Assembly: GCA_907163375.1 (NCBI GenBank)
Contig: CAJQUW010016182.1
Location: forward strand, 1-64,000
Reading direction: 5' to 3'
Length of the DNA stretch: 64,000 nt
Source: Prostheceraeus crozeri
Lineage: Eukaryota; Platyhelminthes; Polycladida; Euryleptidae
Below, piece by piece: positions 42,307-51,897 of the stretch. Under the pieces are notes generated by a model. It had not been told where the DNA came from. It did no database searches and saw only the letters and a list, made by a program, of their open reading frames with translations. The first letter of the stretch is position 1. Each line of letters starts with the position of its first letter. Made by a program: the position numbers and the translations under genes.

Positions 42307-43175
42307 ACTATAACCCAAAGCATTACGCAGGTTATGTTTCAGTGAAAAGGTTGTCACAAGCAAGTGCTTATTCACAGAAACAAGTGAACAGATGGTTAAA
42401 AGCTCAACCTGCATATACATTGCACACACAAGCTCGAAATTTGGCTGATGTTTCTTTACTAACTAGAAAGAATAAAGGCTATCTATCTCTTTCTCCTAAC
42501 TATCATTGACCTATTTTCTCGTTATGCTTGGGTTCAACCACTCAAGACAAAGCGTTCTGAAGACATGGCCGAGGCTTTCCAAAATATTTTCAGCGAAGGA
42601 CGCATTCCCACACGTATTGAGACTGATCAAGGGAATCATTGCGCTATTTCACTGCAAAAGTAACACAAAAGTGGACAGATGTATTACAAGATACTGTACA
42701 CGCTTACAATCATTCTGTTAATCGTATGATTGGACACAAACCTGCTGACATAACTCCAGACAGGGTGGATACAATCCGTGAAATCAATGCTAAACGTAAG
42801 CAACCATCACAAGGTAAACGTGACATTCAGGTTGGTGACAAAGTTCGCATTTCCAAGGTGAAAAGCGTATTTGCGAAAAGATATCTTCCAAATTGGACGG
42901 AAAAAATATTTACTGTCTCTGAGGTTAACAAGAAATTGAAGCCCACTACCTACAAGCCTCGTGATTATCATGGTGAAGAGATTGAAGGTAGTTTTTATCG
43001 TCATGAGATAACACCCATCACCAAAGAAGATGATGACTATATGGTTGAAAAGATACTTCGTCACCAAATGCGACAAGGGGAAAAGTGGAGCCTGGTGAAA
43101 TGGGCTGGCTATCCAAATTCAATGAACAGGTGGATTCGTCATTCTGACCTTTATCGTGTTAGTCAACGTTCCTAA
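42307..43175 (+). pseudogene. rve integrase with C-terminal chromodomain, degraded
   Basis: The pieces in order are a zinc-free N-terminal segment (YYNPKHYAGYVSVKRL, VNRWLKAQPAYTLHTQAR), a core fragment with IIDLFSRYAWVQPL and RIETDQG (second Asp), then from 42639 the C-terminal third (VGDKVRISKVKSVFAK) and a chromodomain (YMVEKILRHQ, WSLVKWAGYP, WIRHSDLYRV). The first Asp region is deleted or shifted near 42430-42480, and the segment carrying the catalytic Glu is missing between 42630 and 42640. The integrase is therefore dead. A chromodomain would direct insertion to particular chromatin marks. Element 1's integrase lacks a visible chromodomain. Confidence 0.88.
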
Positions 43176-43216
43176 GCAAAGTAATGAATTGTGTAAATAT
43201 AAATAAATAAATACCT

Positions 43217-43606
43217 ATGGTTCAAACTGCTACGTTATATTCTGCCCCCTCCTATGCTAGTCATGGAGCTGGCTTTCCCGTTTATGCTGGATCGAGACGT
43301 CAAAAAGGGGGTAGTCTATTGGGTGCTGTCAAAAGTATGATGCTCTCCACTATTGCAAATGTGGGAAAATTAGCTTTAAAGGAAGCTGTAGGATTAGCAG
43401 CAGATGTAGCAAGTGATGCGCTTTCAGGAAGATTGTCGATTCGTGAATCGCTAAAGCGTCATCGAATACAGCGTTTGAAGAATGTCGGTAAGGCTGGTAT
43501 CAGGTCTGTCATCAGTCATATCAATCCACTCTCTACTTCAAGCAAACGTAAGCGAAGAGCATCTCGTATACTTCCTAGCAAACGCAGACGACGTGGACTG
43601 TTCTAA
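43217..43606 (+). CDS. Minor capsid candidate, basic C-terminus (129 aa)
   Basis: The frame is intact. A glycine/alanine-rich amphipathic segment (GGSLLGAVKSMMLSTIANVG, KLALKEAVGLAADVASDAL) is followed by a strongly basic tail (SSKRKRRASRILPSKRRRRG). It directly precedes the capsid gene, like the 3225 gene of element 1, and shares that layout. Adenovirus pVI/core-type proteins have comparable features (membrane-active helix plus DNA-binding tail). The assignment is by position and composition. Confidence 0.6.
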   Translation: MVQTATLYSAPSYASHGAGFPVYAGSRRQKGGSLLGAVKSMMLSTIANVGKLALKEAVGLAADVASDALSGRLSIRESLKRHRIQRLKNVGKAGIRSVISHINPLSTSSKRKRRASRILPSKRRRRGLF

Positions 43607-44097
43607 ATATGGAATGTGAAACCTCATCCCTTTGCTTGTTTGATAGAACACCTATACAGACGTACATCATTAGAAATTATGTATTCATTCGTTATCCACA
43701 GACAAGTATCGATTCCGGTTGTGTCATTGAGTTTTTAATACCAGGAAATGATGCTGAGTACATCGATGTAAATGACATCAATATACATGTTAAGTTTAAG
43801 ATAGTAAATAAGGACGGTACAAACCTTGATGATAAGGACAAAGTAGCGGTGAATAACTTGGCAATAGCAACGCTCTTCAAGGATGTATCATTGACCATTG
43901 GTGAAACTCGGGTTGAAGGTGGTCAACACAGTTATCCCTATCTCGGTTATTTTTCAACAGTCATGCAGTTCCAGCCACATGCACAGAAGAGTCACATGGC
44001 TGTTATGGGTTGGTGTAAAGATTTTTTGATAGTGACAAAAACAAGGGATTTGTCACTCGTGAAAAGTGGACTGCAGAAAGTAGGGTGTGTGAATTAT

Positions 44098-46611
44098 CAC
44101 TAGAAAGGCGGCGTCATTTTTGACGCTTTCGATTTTTAAATCTGTCCTGCACTGTTGTATTATCATGAATCAGGATAATATCAGGTGACTTTTCCTAATT
44201 CCTATAGACGATGACTTGAGTCCTAGTTAGCTGCCATTTCCTACTTAAAATCTTAGAGATTTATTAAATTTACTTAAAAGCACGGCTGGCGTCAAAAATG
44301 ACGCCGTCAGTTATCAGATTGAAAAAGTCATTATATATTCCACATCATTTTGTTCACCGGTGTTTACGATTTCGTACCTCATCACTAAAGATCATAAACA
44401 ACGTCATAGTAGTTCATAACAATATGTTTTGATTGCATAAACAAAAAATCAAGCACAGTCAACACAGGTGCACCTAACATATTTCTCTTTCCTTGCCATG
44501 CACACACCACAGCACAACTTTCTACAAACACTGCAGACTGTGTTTGTTTTGTTGTGGTGAGCACTCACTTCACAATTTCGCCTTTTTGATGGGGATGGTG
44601 CAGCCCAATCACGAAGAGTTTGCGGTACTGACGTTTTGTTGAAAGAACACAGCTGTTCGCCAAGTTGTAGCATGAATGACTGGCGAGGTAATTGATCATT
44701 CACACATTTCTTGTAAAGGATCCACGAATTGATGATCGAAATGTCGAGAATGTTATAAAAGACGGTGATGGGCCATCGCCGAGTCTGAGCCTTTGTGGTA
44801 TACTTTCGCGTCATAGAGTCCATAACATCCACTCCAGCCTTTGTAGAATTGTAGAATGCGATGGGCTCCGGCAATTTCTTGTCATTGTCCTGAATCTTGC
44901 AGGAATCATGCAAGGATGACAGTAGAACAACCATGTTTTTTTTCTTTCCCTTGTACGCAACAAGTGTAATTGGTTTGTCATCGAGCTTGTACGCATCACA
45001 ACTGTACAGATCCATTGACGACTCGCGTGTAAGCACCCGACGTGGTATTTCTCTCCTTGTACGCCTTATCGTACCAACAATGGTAGTGTCTACCTTTATG
45101 AGATCCTCGGCCAGGGTTTTCGAAGTAAAGAAGTTGTCAGTGGTGACGTTGTATACCTTCCGAATATATGGCAACATCAGCCTGAGCACAACGTGTTGAC
45201 CCAGTTGTCCTTCGTGGTCTTCTTTGCCGAGATAGGGGAATCCATTCAGAACGAAGGTGCTTTCTACTTCACATAGAATCCAAAACTTTATGCCGAACTT
45301 GTCGGGCTTGTTCTGCATGTACACAATGAATGGCATCGAACCCGGCATGGCAACAACTGCTCATCCACGGTGAGATTCTGCTGTGGAATGTAAGTACTTT
45401 GACTGTTCTCGAATAATCGATCCCATAACTGAGAGATGAGTCCAAATCTATCACTCCTCACTCTGTCCTTCCTTTGTCCTTTGTCATCGAATCGCAAGTA
45501 ACGCATAATGGAACGGAATCGGTCACGAGAAATAGTGTTCATCACAATGGGAAGGTCCCACTTCTTGTTCCACAACATGTCCGCGTCAAATTTCGAAGCT
45601 GTAGTAGCACCGCGAATAATCAGAATTCCGAGGAAAGCAAGAAATTCAGATTTGTCGATAGACCATGCATCGTTACCTTGACGACGAGCCTCCGTAATTG
45701 TATGTTTGATGACGCAATTGATCATAGCATCGTCGAATATCAAGTTGAAGGCAGAAAAGAAATTATCAGAGTCAATCTCACGACGGGTCCGTGACTTACA
45801 GCCTGCTGATGATTTGAAGACATTTCGCACTGGTCGTCTTCCACTGCTGAGATCACTTGTAGAATCCTGCAATAACGTCCACTTGCTTTCGTCCTTTCCA
45901 AGAAGTCCTGTTGTGTCAGGCTGATTTCCAACAATGTCAGATGTTTCTTCATCATCAGTATCACTACTGCCATCAATCGAAGGATCACATAATGAATTAT
46001 CACAATCACCATCCGGAATATCCAGATGTGCACGGTGATCGAGTTCTTCTTCACCTTCAGAGCAGTCCGACGGAATATTTGTCAAGCGTCTTATTGCTTC
46101 TTGAGATGCCTCTCTCTTCGTTCGCCGCATGATACAAGACAGTCTGATGTTAAAATAGAGGACATTAGCCTTACCGTTAGATGAGTAACTCTGACGCGTT
46201 TCGATGGCTGCTGTGTTCCTGGTGTAGTCATATTGATTTCGATCACGCCTCTGAATAACAAAGTGACTGTACATCGCCAACGCCTCACTCGACAATGCAC
46301 ACATTGTATGCAAGGTGATACACACATGCAGAAGCAAGTATCCCATGATAGCGCGCGTCGATCGGAGATGCAAGATGCATCCAGAGGTACAAGGTGTGTG
46401 TAAGAAAGTAGCCATAGTTTGCAATTGATTTGTAATATGTATTAATGCTGAATTACGATAGTAAATGTCATCTAATTATAATCAGAAAAGCCTACAAACC
46501 AGAAGAAATGTTTCCTGGCATGTAATATGAAATACAGGATAAATTATCGAAAGGCGTCAAAAATGACGCCAGCCGCGCTTTTCAGTAGTTTAATTTTCAG
46601 CCTTTCTAGTG
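44098..46611 (-). mobile_element. piggyBac transposon inside the capsid gene, TTAT target duplication
   Basis: It begins CACTAGAAAGG at 44098 and ends with the inverse CCTTTCTAGTG at 46611, flanked by TTAT at 44094-44097 and 46612-46615. The CACTAGAAAGG ends resemble the CCCTAGAAAG ends of piggyBac. Subterminal palindromes GGCGTCATTTTTGACGCC-like occur near both ends (44108, 44285, 46553). The usual piggyBac target is TTAA, so TTAT is unusual. Confidence 0.95.
44449..46130 (-). pseudogene. piggyBac transposase (DDE_Tnp_1_7) with one frameshift
   Basis: The likely start is ATG 46130 (MRRTKREASQEAIRR), followed by an acidic N-terminal region. The catalytic domain shows FLGILIIRGATTASKF, then LTVDEQLLPCR (first Asp); the frame changes near 45300-45350, after which YNVTTDNFFTSKTL (second Asp), AGVDVMDSMTRKYTTK (third Asp) and RRWPITVFYN follow. 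The C-terminus is a Cys-rich cross-brace finger (CSVCRKLCCGVCMARKEK) as in active piggyBac enzymes. The single frameshift is the only visible defect; ends and target duplication are intact, so the insertion is probably recent and was mobilised by an active relative. Confidence 0.93.
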
Positions 46612-47396
46612 TTATATGGTCCCCTATACTTGGAATTTTTCCGTCAATCACGTTTCTTAATGTCAAAAGTAGACATGCGAGTTCATCTCTTGCCGAATGA
46701 TCCTAAATTTGTATTGAATACTTATGGAGCAAAGACTGAATTTAAGATTGTGTTTAAAAATGTTAGACTTCATGTGCGACGAATGACAGTGAATCCTTCG
46801 GTGATTAATGGTCACGAGATGGGTTTGAGGAAGTGTGACGCTCTTTATGATGTAAATCATACTGAGATCCATAGTTTCACCATTCCTCGTGCGCAAAAGA
46901 GCTTTGTTAAAGATAGTTTGTTTCCTATGCAATCACCAAAAATGATCATTGTGGGATTGATTGCAAATGATGCATACAGTGGTAATATATCGAAGAATTC
47001 CCTCAACTTTGAACACTTCGGTTTAAATCAAATCGGATTGTATCGTGATACTGATTGCATTCCTGGTACTCCTTTTTGCCCAGACTTTACTAATAGGCAT
47101 TATTCTTGCTCATATCAAAATACTATGGAGACATTTAAATACTGGAATACTGATGAGACCAATGGTTTGACCTATGATGAATTTGCTAAAGGTTATACAC
47201 TTTATGCATTTGATTTGACAGCAAACAATGAAGCAGGTGCTTCTTATCGTCCGGGCACTGCCACGAGGGGTCTTAAACTAGAATTCTTTCTTGAAAAAGA
47301 TTTGACGAAAACAGTCAATGTACTCATCTATGCTGTGTTCGATTCCACCATTCGAATTAACAGGCTCCGTGACGCTTTCGCTTCTTATACAAGTTA

Positions 47397-47858
47397 TTGA
47401 GTTGGTTATCTGATGCAGATCTAGAGAGAGTCGTTCAAGAACATGGTGATGAACGCATTGTTGCAGCATTTCGAGGTGTGTTTTTCATCAATAATCTGCC
47501 CACAGTTTTATCAAAACCACCCCCATTCATTATCATGAATACTGATACAGCACACTTAACCGGCAAACACTGGAAAGTTTTATTTATTGATAAAAACTGT
47601 TGCGGTGAAATCTTTGATTCATAGGCCTTCCCAAACTGTGATTATGTTACACGCTTCATGAACCGTCATTCACGAAAATGGATTCGCAATGCTTTGGCCT
47701 ATCAACATCCCTTGTTTTCAACATGTGGAGCCTATGCCCTCTACTTTGTAATGCAGCGACTGCATTATGACTCTTTACATGACATTTGTAAACATTTTTC
47801 ACATGATACCCTTGTCGATGAAAAGCTCATTCGTAACTTTTATAAAAGCCTTCAATAA
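47397..47858 (+). pseudogene. Adenain-like protease with an in-frame TAG and lost start
   Basis: The frame overlaps the capsid stop by four bases. Where an ATGA overlap would be expected there is TTGA (47397), so the start codon may have been lost. Catalytic landmarks are GKHWKVLFID (His), EIFDS (Asp) and STCGAYALYF (Cys), the same order as in element 1's protease. TAG at 47622-47624, just after the Asp motif, interrupts an otherwise continuous frame to 47858. The enzyme would process capsid proteins. Apart from the stop and the start codon it looks conserved. Confidence 0.82.
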
Positions 47859-47975
47859 ATATGTACGATTAAAATTTGTTTTCTTTATCATACCTCGATG
47901 GAAAAGTAGATGATGTGATTGAATATGTTGTATTTAGTCATCAAACATGAATAGGTAGAGATAAGAAGACATTGT

Positions 47976-48308
47976 TCACTTGTCACGCTCATGCTCATGA
48001 GTGTTGGTTTGTTGAAGGTAAGTCATTATGCGAGGATGTATACGTTCTCTATACTTGTTCCAACTTGAGGATGTAAAATGTATAGCACCATATTGATCAT
48101 GAAGAGCAATGAAATCTTGTGGAATGATGAATAGACGTCCACCTAGAGGGATATAGTACATTGGATGATGCATTACATGTAAAGCATCGTGGAGGTTATC
48201 CATTTGAAAAGGTGATAAACTTATTTTAACTTGTCGATCAGTATCGTAAAAGTTAATGCGTCGAGCCTTCCATGTAGCGTGATACTGAGAAGAGTACTTG
48301 GCAATCAT
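47976..48308 (-). CDS. Hypothetical protein (110 aa), weak PC4-like pattern
   Basis: The start is ATG 48308 (MIAKYSSQY). The protein is intact, rich in His/Tyr, with RRINFYDTDRQVKISLSPFQ followed by MDNLHDALHV. A beta-rich part ending in I-S-L-(S/N)-P and a helix recalls the ssDNA-binding coactivator PC4, but the match is weak. It is the only minus-strand gene in the middle of element 2 and is divergent from the gene at 48374, sharing a 65 bp gap. Confidence 0.5.
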   Translation of the reverse strand: MIAKYSSQYHATWKARRINFYDTDRQVKISLSPFQMDNLHDALHVMHHPMYYIPLGGRLFIIPQDFIALHDQYGAIHFTSSSWNKYRERIHPRIMTYLQQTNTHEHERDK

Positions 48309-48373
48309 GGTTAGTTTTAGACAAAGCAAAATTTTTGCTTAGTCTTCTCGTTTAAGCAAAGCATTCATAAGAA

Positions 48374-48940
48374 ATGGACGACGTTATGTTAGGATTCATC
48401 ATCATATTATCATTTGCAATAGTGACATTAGCGGGACGAGGATTGGATGATGCAGTTCGTCTGATCAAATCACCTATTCATGCAACAAGACCTATTGAAG
48501 ATGTAATTCTTTCCGACATTGCCAATCCTTTGGAAAATCATGCTTACAATTTTCAGATTTTACGTCAGTGAATGGGTCATGTGTGGGAAATGGTGTTAAC
48601 AGATTATGGCTTTAAGCGATCGCCTGTAGGCGGCATCGATTTGATCAATCCTGTACGTCGCATTGCAATGGAATTAAAAAATAGCTGTCGTGTGAGCTCA
48701 TCAATGAAACGTGAAATATTTCGTGCTCTTCCAGATTTTAGATGTAGAAGACCAAGATATCAAGTAATATTTGGTTGCATCAACTATCGCAATATGAAAG
48801 AAGGCGGTACAAGCATACATAGGGGAGTACATTATGTGATAGGACAATCACTCTTAACCAAATTCCTGGGACGACAGAAAGTGTCTACTGTGAACAGATT
48901 GAAAGCAGCAGTTCGTTATGTCATGCAACATAACGTTTAA
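48374..48940 (+). CDS. Membrane-anchored PD-(D/E)XK-like nuclease, in-frame TGA between parts
   Basis: Two frames in the same phase, 48374-48571 and 48572-48940, are separated only by TGA at 48569-48571, which is directly followed by ATG. The first part has an N-terminal membrane helix (MLGFIIILSFAIVTLAG). The second shows GGIDLINPVRRIAMELKNS, the D-x(n)-E-x-K signature of PD-(D/E)XK nucleases, then SSSMKRE, PRYQVIFGCIN and VHYVIGQSLLTKFLG, a pattern I recognise in small viral nuclease-like proteins. Either these are two adjacent genes (stop followed by start) or one gene with a recoded or mutated stop. The nuclease role is inferred from the signature only. Confidence 0.55.
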
Positions 48941-48970
48941 GCAAACGACGCTTTATGTTGATACTTTAAC

Positions 48971-50605
48971 ATGGAGTCTACAGCAGTGTTTTCCAGTAAC
49001 GCTCAACCTGAGCGATATAAAAATACAGCTGCCGAGTTTGAGACTGATTTAACACAGCCGATTGAATTAAATGGTGATTGGGAAGTGGCCCTGCAAGATT
49101 TGAGCTATGTGAATAATATAAGAACCATTGCATATGAAGAGATTACTTTAGGCACTGCAACGAATCAAGACTTGTACTTTCCAAAACTAGAGCGAAATGA
49201 TAAAGTACATACCTACAACTTGAATGAGCATGCAGCAGAAAGGAATTCTATTCCTACAGTAAACACCCGTCGGGGAAAGCGAGCTGTTGATGAGATTGTA
49301 AATTGCCCTACTTTAATTATCACTGCAGATACAGACATACCCATTGCTAAAAATGCTTCACCACTGAAATGTGAGCAACCTACAAACCCATCATTCCGTC
49401 ATCGTTTAGAGCAATCATACTATTATATGAAAATTCAACGCCTATTGAATGTTATGAATGATTTGGCAAAGGATCTATGGTTCTGGCAAATGGATCCAAA
49501 TCTACATAAAGTTACCCTCTACATGAGACCGACTACTATTTCCCATGGATTTTATGTGAGAGGAGCTCTGCAAAAGATATTGAATCTTAAATCACGCTTC
49601 TTTCTACCTATCACAAAATTTTCAGAAGTAAAAGGAGGCGGTGCCTTCCCTTTGAGAGCTGAAGTGTCCATGAAAGTATCAAAGCAGATTAAGAAATATC
49701 CAAATTGGCAAAGGAAAAAAGTTAATATTACCCTACTTCTCCTTGATCGCATGCATGAGCGCTTTGTGCTTTTTAAATATTGTACTGTTGATGACTTGAT
49801 CAAACAGGTAAATGAAATAAAGGAATTATCTATGTCCATCACTCGAGCACACAATAAAACAAGGACTGATTTCCAAAATGATTATGAGCATTCACACATT
49901 GGATTTGTTCACATCAATTCTAAATTTCGCGATTTGCTGTCTTTGAATGCAGACGTCTTATGGTCACACCATGAATGGAGGAATGTGAAAATAACATCTG
50001 AACAGCAATTCGATTGTGGAATGGTCCTTTATTTCAAACGCACAGACCCTGTTTTACGTCCCAGTCATACATGGAAGCCAAATGAAAAGTTACCGATACC
50101 TCCAAAGCATTATAGTAATGGCTATGATGTTTGCACATACTTGAACAAGGGTGTATCAAATCTACACTCATATCATCTTGACTATGATCCCAAAGCAAAT
50201 AGATTCTGTATCAGTGTATATTGTAAAACGGTCATTCACATTTCAAAAGTGTTAACAAAGATTTTAGGATTCAAACGTGACATATTCTACGACGAGAAGT
50301 ACTGTCGCTCAACATCCTTGCTCGATATGAATATCAATCACTTTTACATTTACACTAACTTTATCCATTCAACACAAGTTGGTGGTCAAATGGTTCCCCT
50401 TTTAAGATATATTCCTATTGACAGTGGCGACCTTGGTGTGACCATGCACAGGGAGTTCCTGATGAAGGTATACATTCCAGTCAGTGTATCACGATTATCC
50501 CATTGCAAATTTGGTATCTATGATGATAGTGGTAATCCTATTCAATTCATTGGTGGTCGTACTGTCTTAACACTTCATTTTCGTCAGATAACATCAAATC
50601 ATTAA
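48971..50605 (+). CDS. Large structural protein, penton/minor-capsid candidate (544 aa)
   Basis: The frame is intact, the longest in the window. The N-terminus contains FSSNAQPERYKNTAAEFETD and PIELNGDWEVALQDLSY (about residues 30-46); the C-terminus contains STQVGGQMVPLLRYIPID, KVYIPVSVSRL and GRTVLTLHFRQ. These blocks are characteristic of a widespread animal Polinton-associated protein whose N-terminal snas-N-pi-L-G-WEV-L pattern I recognise; it is generally taken as a virion component. The interior has an RRGKR basic site near 100 (possible cleavage) and a proline/asparagine-rich region. It is one of the few genes of element 2 without a visible lesion. Its exact fold is not established here. 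Confidence 0.7.
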   Translation: MESTAVFSSNAQPERYKNTAAEFETDLTQPIELNGDWEVALQDLSYVNNIRTIAYEEITLGTATNQDLYFPKLERNDKVHTYNLNEHAAERNSIPTVNTRRGKRAVDEIVNCPTLIITADTDIPIAKNASPLKCEQPTNPSFRHRLEQSYYYMKIQRLLNVMNDLAKDLWFWQMDPNLHKVTLYMRPTTISHGFYVRGALQKILNLKSRFFLPITKFSEVKGGGAFPLRAEVSMKVSKQIKKYPNWQRKKVNITLLLLDRMHERFVLFKYCTVDDLIKQVNEIKELSMSITRAHNKTRTDFQNDYEHSHIGFVHINSKFRDLLSLNADVLWSHHEWRNVKITSEQQFDCGMVLYFKRTDPVLRPSHTWKPNEKLPIPPKHYSNGYDVCTYLNKGVSNLHSYHLDYDPKANRFCISVYCKTVIHISKVLTKILGFKRDIFYDEKYCRSTSLLDMNINHFYIYTNFIHSTQVGGQMVPLLRYIPIDSGDLGVTMHREFLMKVYIPVSVSRLSHCKFGIYDDSGNPIQFIGGRTVLTLHFRQITSNH

Positions 50606-50639
50606 ATTTGTATGTTGCGTGGGGCGCAGTCAATGTTTT

Positions 50640-50700
50640 TTCTTTCTTGATTAGGTGGCCGTTAAGGCCGTGGTCTCATAAAGACCGTTTGGAGCATTCT
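50640..50700. terminator. Double stem-loop after the 544 aa gene
   Basis: GGCC-GTTAA-GGCC and GGTCT-CATAA-AGACC are consecutive hairpins between the convergent stops at 50605 and 50720. This is a possible 3'-end processing signal. Confidence 0.5.
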
Positions 50701-50719
50701 CTGGTGTCATCAAGGTTTT

Positions 50720-50899
50720 TCACTCCTGAAAGTCAGCCTCGTTTAAGAAAGGCTCACTCTCAACCGTTTGTAGAGTGAGGTGCTTGCAGCCTTCAATCAT
50801 TTGTCTCTCTTCCTCTTTTTGTAGAAACTTTCTCTCAACTTCCTTCTTCGTAGGAGTTGAGCTAGCAAGAGGTGTGAATGTTTCCTCTGTATCGGACAT
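50720..50899 (-). CDS. Small charged protein (59 aa)
   Basis: ATG 50899 opens a 59 aa frame (MSDTEETFTPL) with a charged helix (KKEVERKFLQKEEERQMIEG). A TATA-like element (TATATAAAG on the minus strand, near 50935) lies about 35 bp upstream. It loosely resembles the N-terminal helix of the inverted-repeat protein. Function is unknown. Confidence 0.5.
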   Translation of the reverse strand: MSDTEETFTPLASSTPTKKEVERKFLQKEEERQMIEGCKHLTLQTVESEPFLNEADFQE

Positions 50900-51054
50900 G
50901 ACTATGATAGTGAAATGAAAGACACTCTTCTTTATATATGAGAATGATGCATTGTGATTGATAAATGGCTGTCGTCCAATGAGAGAGCGCGAAGCAGGGA
51001 GAGAGAATCTATATAAGTGCGGTGCAATGACCATTTCCTCATAATATCATTAAA
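50900..51054. promoter_or_regulatory. Divergent early-type promoter with TATA and CCAAT elements
   Basis: Between divergent ATGs 50899 and 51055: TATATAAAG (minus, near 50935), CCAAT (near 50974) and CTATATAAGTGCGG (plus, near 51010, about 45 bp before ATG 51055). The arrangement matches the TATA spacing of the inverted-repeat gene. Confidence 0.65.
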
Positions 51055-51480
51055 ATGAATACACCGCCGAATACCTATGCCCTACTCATGCCCAATGCTC
51101 CACGCCAAAGGCAAGTGAAAACTATTTACGATGGCGAGGTCGAGCCGCTACAGTTGGATGAGGAAACCATCATCATCATTTCCGACGATGAAATAGTGAG
51201 CAATGAAAAGGACATTACTGATACAATCAGGGCTGCCTTCCTGAGTGTGTCTCCAAAGGACGTTATGATAGAGCGATGTGTTGAGACTCTCCGGAGCTGG
51301 CTAGACCTCTTCTTTCCTTCTATTCAGCCCCGCAATCAAGAAGAGTTTGACTTGGTAGACGTAATGTACCGTCTTATTACAAAGCGTATTGCTTTTATTT
51401 CTTTTTTAATAAATGTGTATCATGACAGTGTTGTTTTTCCTTCATATAAACTACATGGCTTCGAAATGATCATCGAGTAA
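51055..51480 (+). CDS. Hypothetical protein (141 aa)
   Basis: ATG 51055 follows a TATA element. The protein has an acidic stretch (EEETIIIISDDEIV-like, about residues 33-48), resembling SUMO-interacting motifs where a hydrophobic IIII/V core is flanked by acidic residues, then a helical C-terminal half (LRSWLDLFFPSI and VDVMYRLITKRIAFISFL). No family is recognised. It lies just inside the right inverted repeat, where Polinton-like elements often carry host-interaction genes. Confidence 0.55.
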   Translation: MNTPPNTYALLMPNAPRQRQVKTIYDGEVEPLQLDEETIIIISDDEIVSNEKDITDTIRAAFLSVSPKDVMIERCVETLRSWLDLFFPSIQPRNQEEFDLVDVMYRLITKRIAFISFLINVYHDSVVFPSYKLHGFEMIIE

Positions 51481-51558
51481 GCATATAGTCGATTGGAAGC
51501 TATTGTTAGAATAAGATATCCTATCATCTAGACACTTAACATAGTTACTAGAAATTAT

Positions 51559-51897
51559 TCAACATATGAAAAATGATTTTAGGTGAAACAATTGAAGCAA
51601 CTTTTCATCTTCAAATAATTTCAAATGATGATGAATGTCAGGAATCCCGCTGAGAGAGACTCTTAATCTCTCTATGTCAGCGGAATCGACCTCCTCTACT
51701 ACCACCCGAATGTCAGAGGGCGGTATATACCCCCACTCTGTTGAGTCGGTATCATCATCGGCAGCCGATGAACCATTTCGAGCAAGATTGTTCCACAATC
51801 TCTCTTGCTTTTCCATCTGCAAAAACTCTTTAAATAAATTTCTCGGCTTTAACCGAGGCTTGTCAGGAGAGCTGACTAGCATGTTTGGTGTCTGCAT
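51559..51897 (-). CDS. Small acidic inverted-repeat protein, right copy (112 aa)
   Basis: ATG 51897 is the counterpart of the left-repeat gene at 38493. The first about 80 residues agree except for a few replacements (KQRN to KPRN, DDID to DDTD); the C-terminus is different and longer (HHHLKLFEDEKLLQLF), apparently the ancestral end, since the left copy is interrupted by inserted DNA. Function is unknown. Confidence 0.65.
   Translation of the reverse strand: MQTPNMLVSSPDKPRLKPRNLFKEFLQMEKQERLWNNLARNGSSAADDDTDSTEWGYIPPSDIRVVVEEVDSADIERLRVSLSGIPDIHHHLKLFEDEKLLQLFHLKSFFIC

Larger units (their letters stand above)
43609..47400 (+). pseudogene. Major capsid protein (double jelly roll) split by a piggyBac insertion
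   Basis: The 5' part is 43609-44097. After ATG 43609 comes SIDSGCVIEFLIPGNDAEYI with DVNDINIHVKF, the opening of the F54H12.2-like capsid family, then VGGQ/GGQHSYPYLGY-type sequence. A frameshift at the T-run near 44020 shifts the last 25 codons. The 3' part, 46612-47400, continues in the shifted frame and shows VDMRVHLLP, RRMTVNPSV, KNSLNFEHFGLNQIGLY, YTLYAFDLTANNE and the C-terminal KTVNVLIYAVFDSTIRI block typical of the second jelly roll. The transposon lies exactly between them with a duplicated TTAT. The interruption and frameshift inactivate the gene. Confidence 0.88.

Noticed and set aside
45474-46132. Plus-strand frames inside the piggyBac element
   Set aside because: They are antisense to the transposase gene and show no protein-like motifs.
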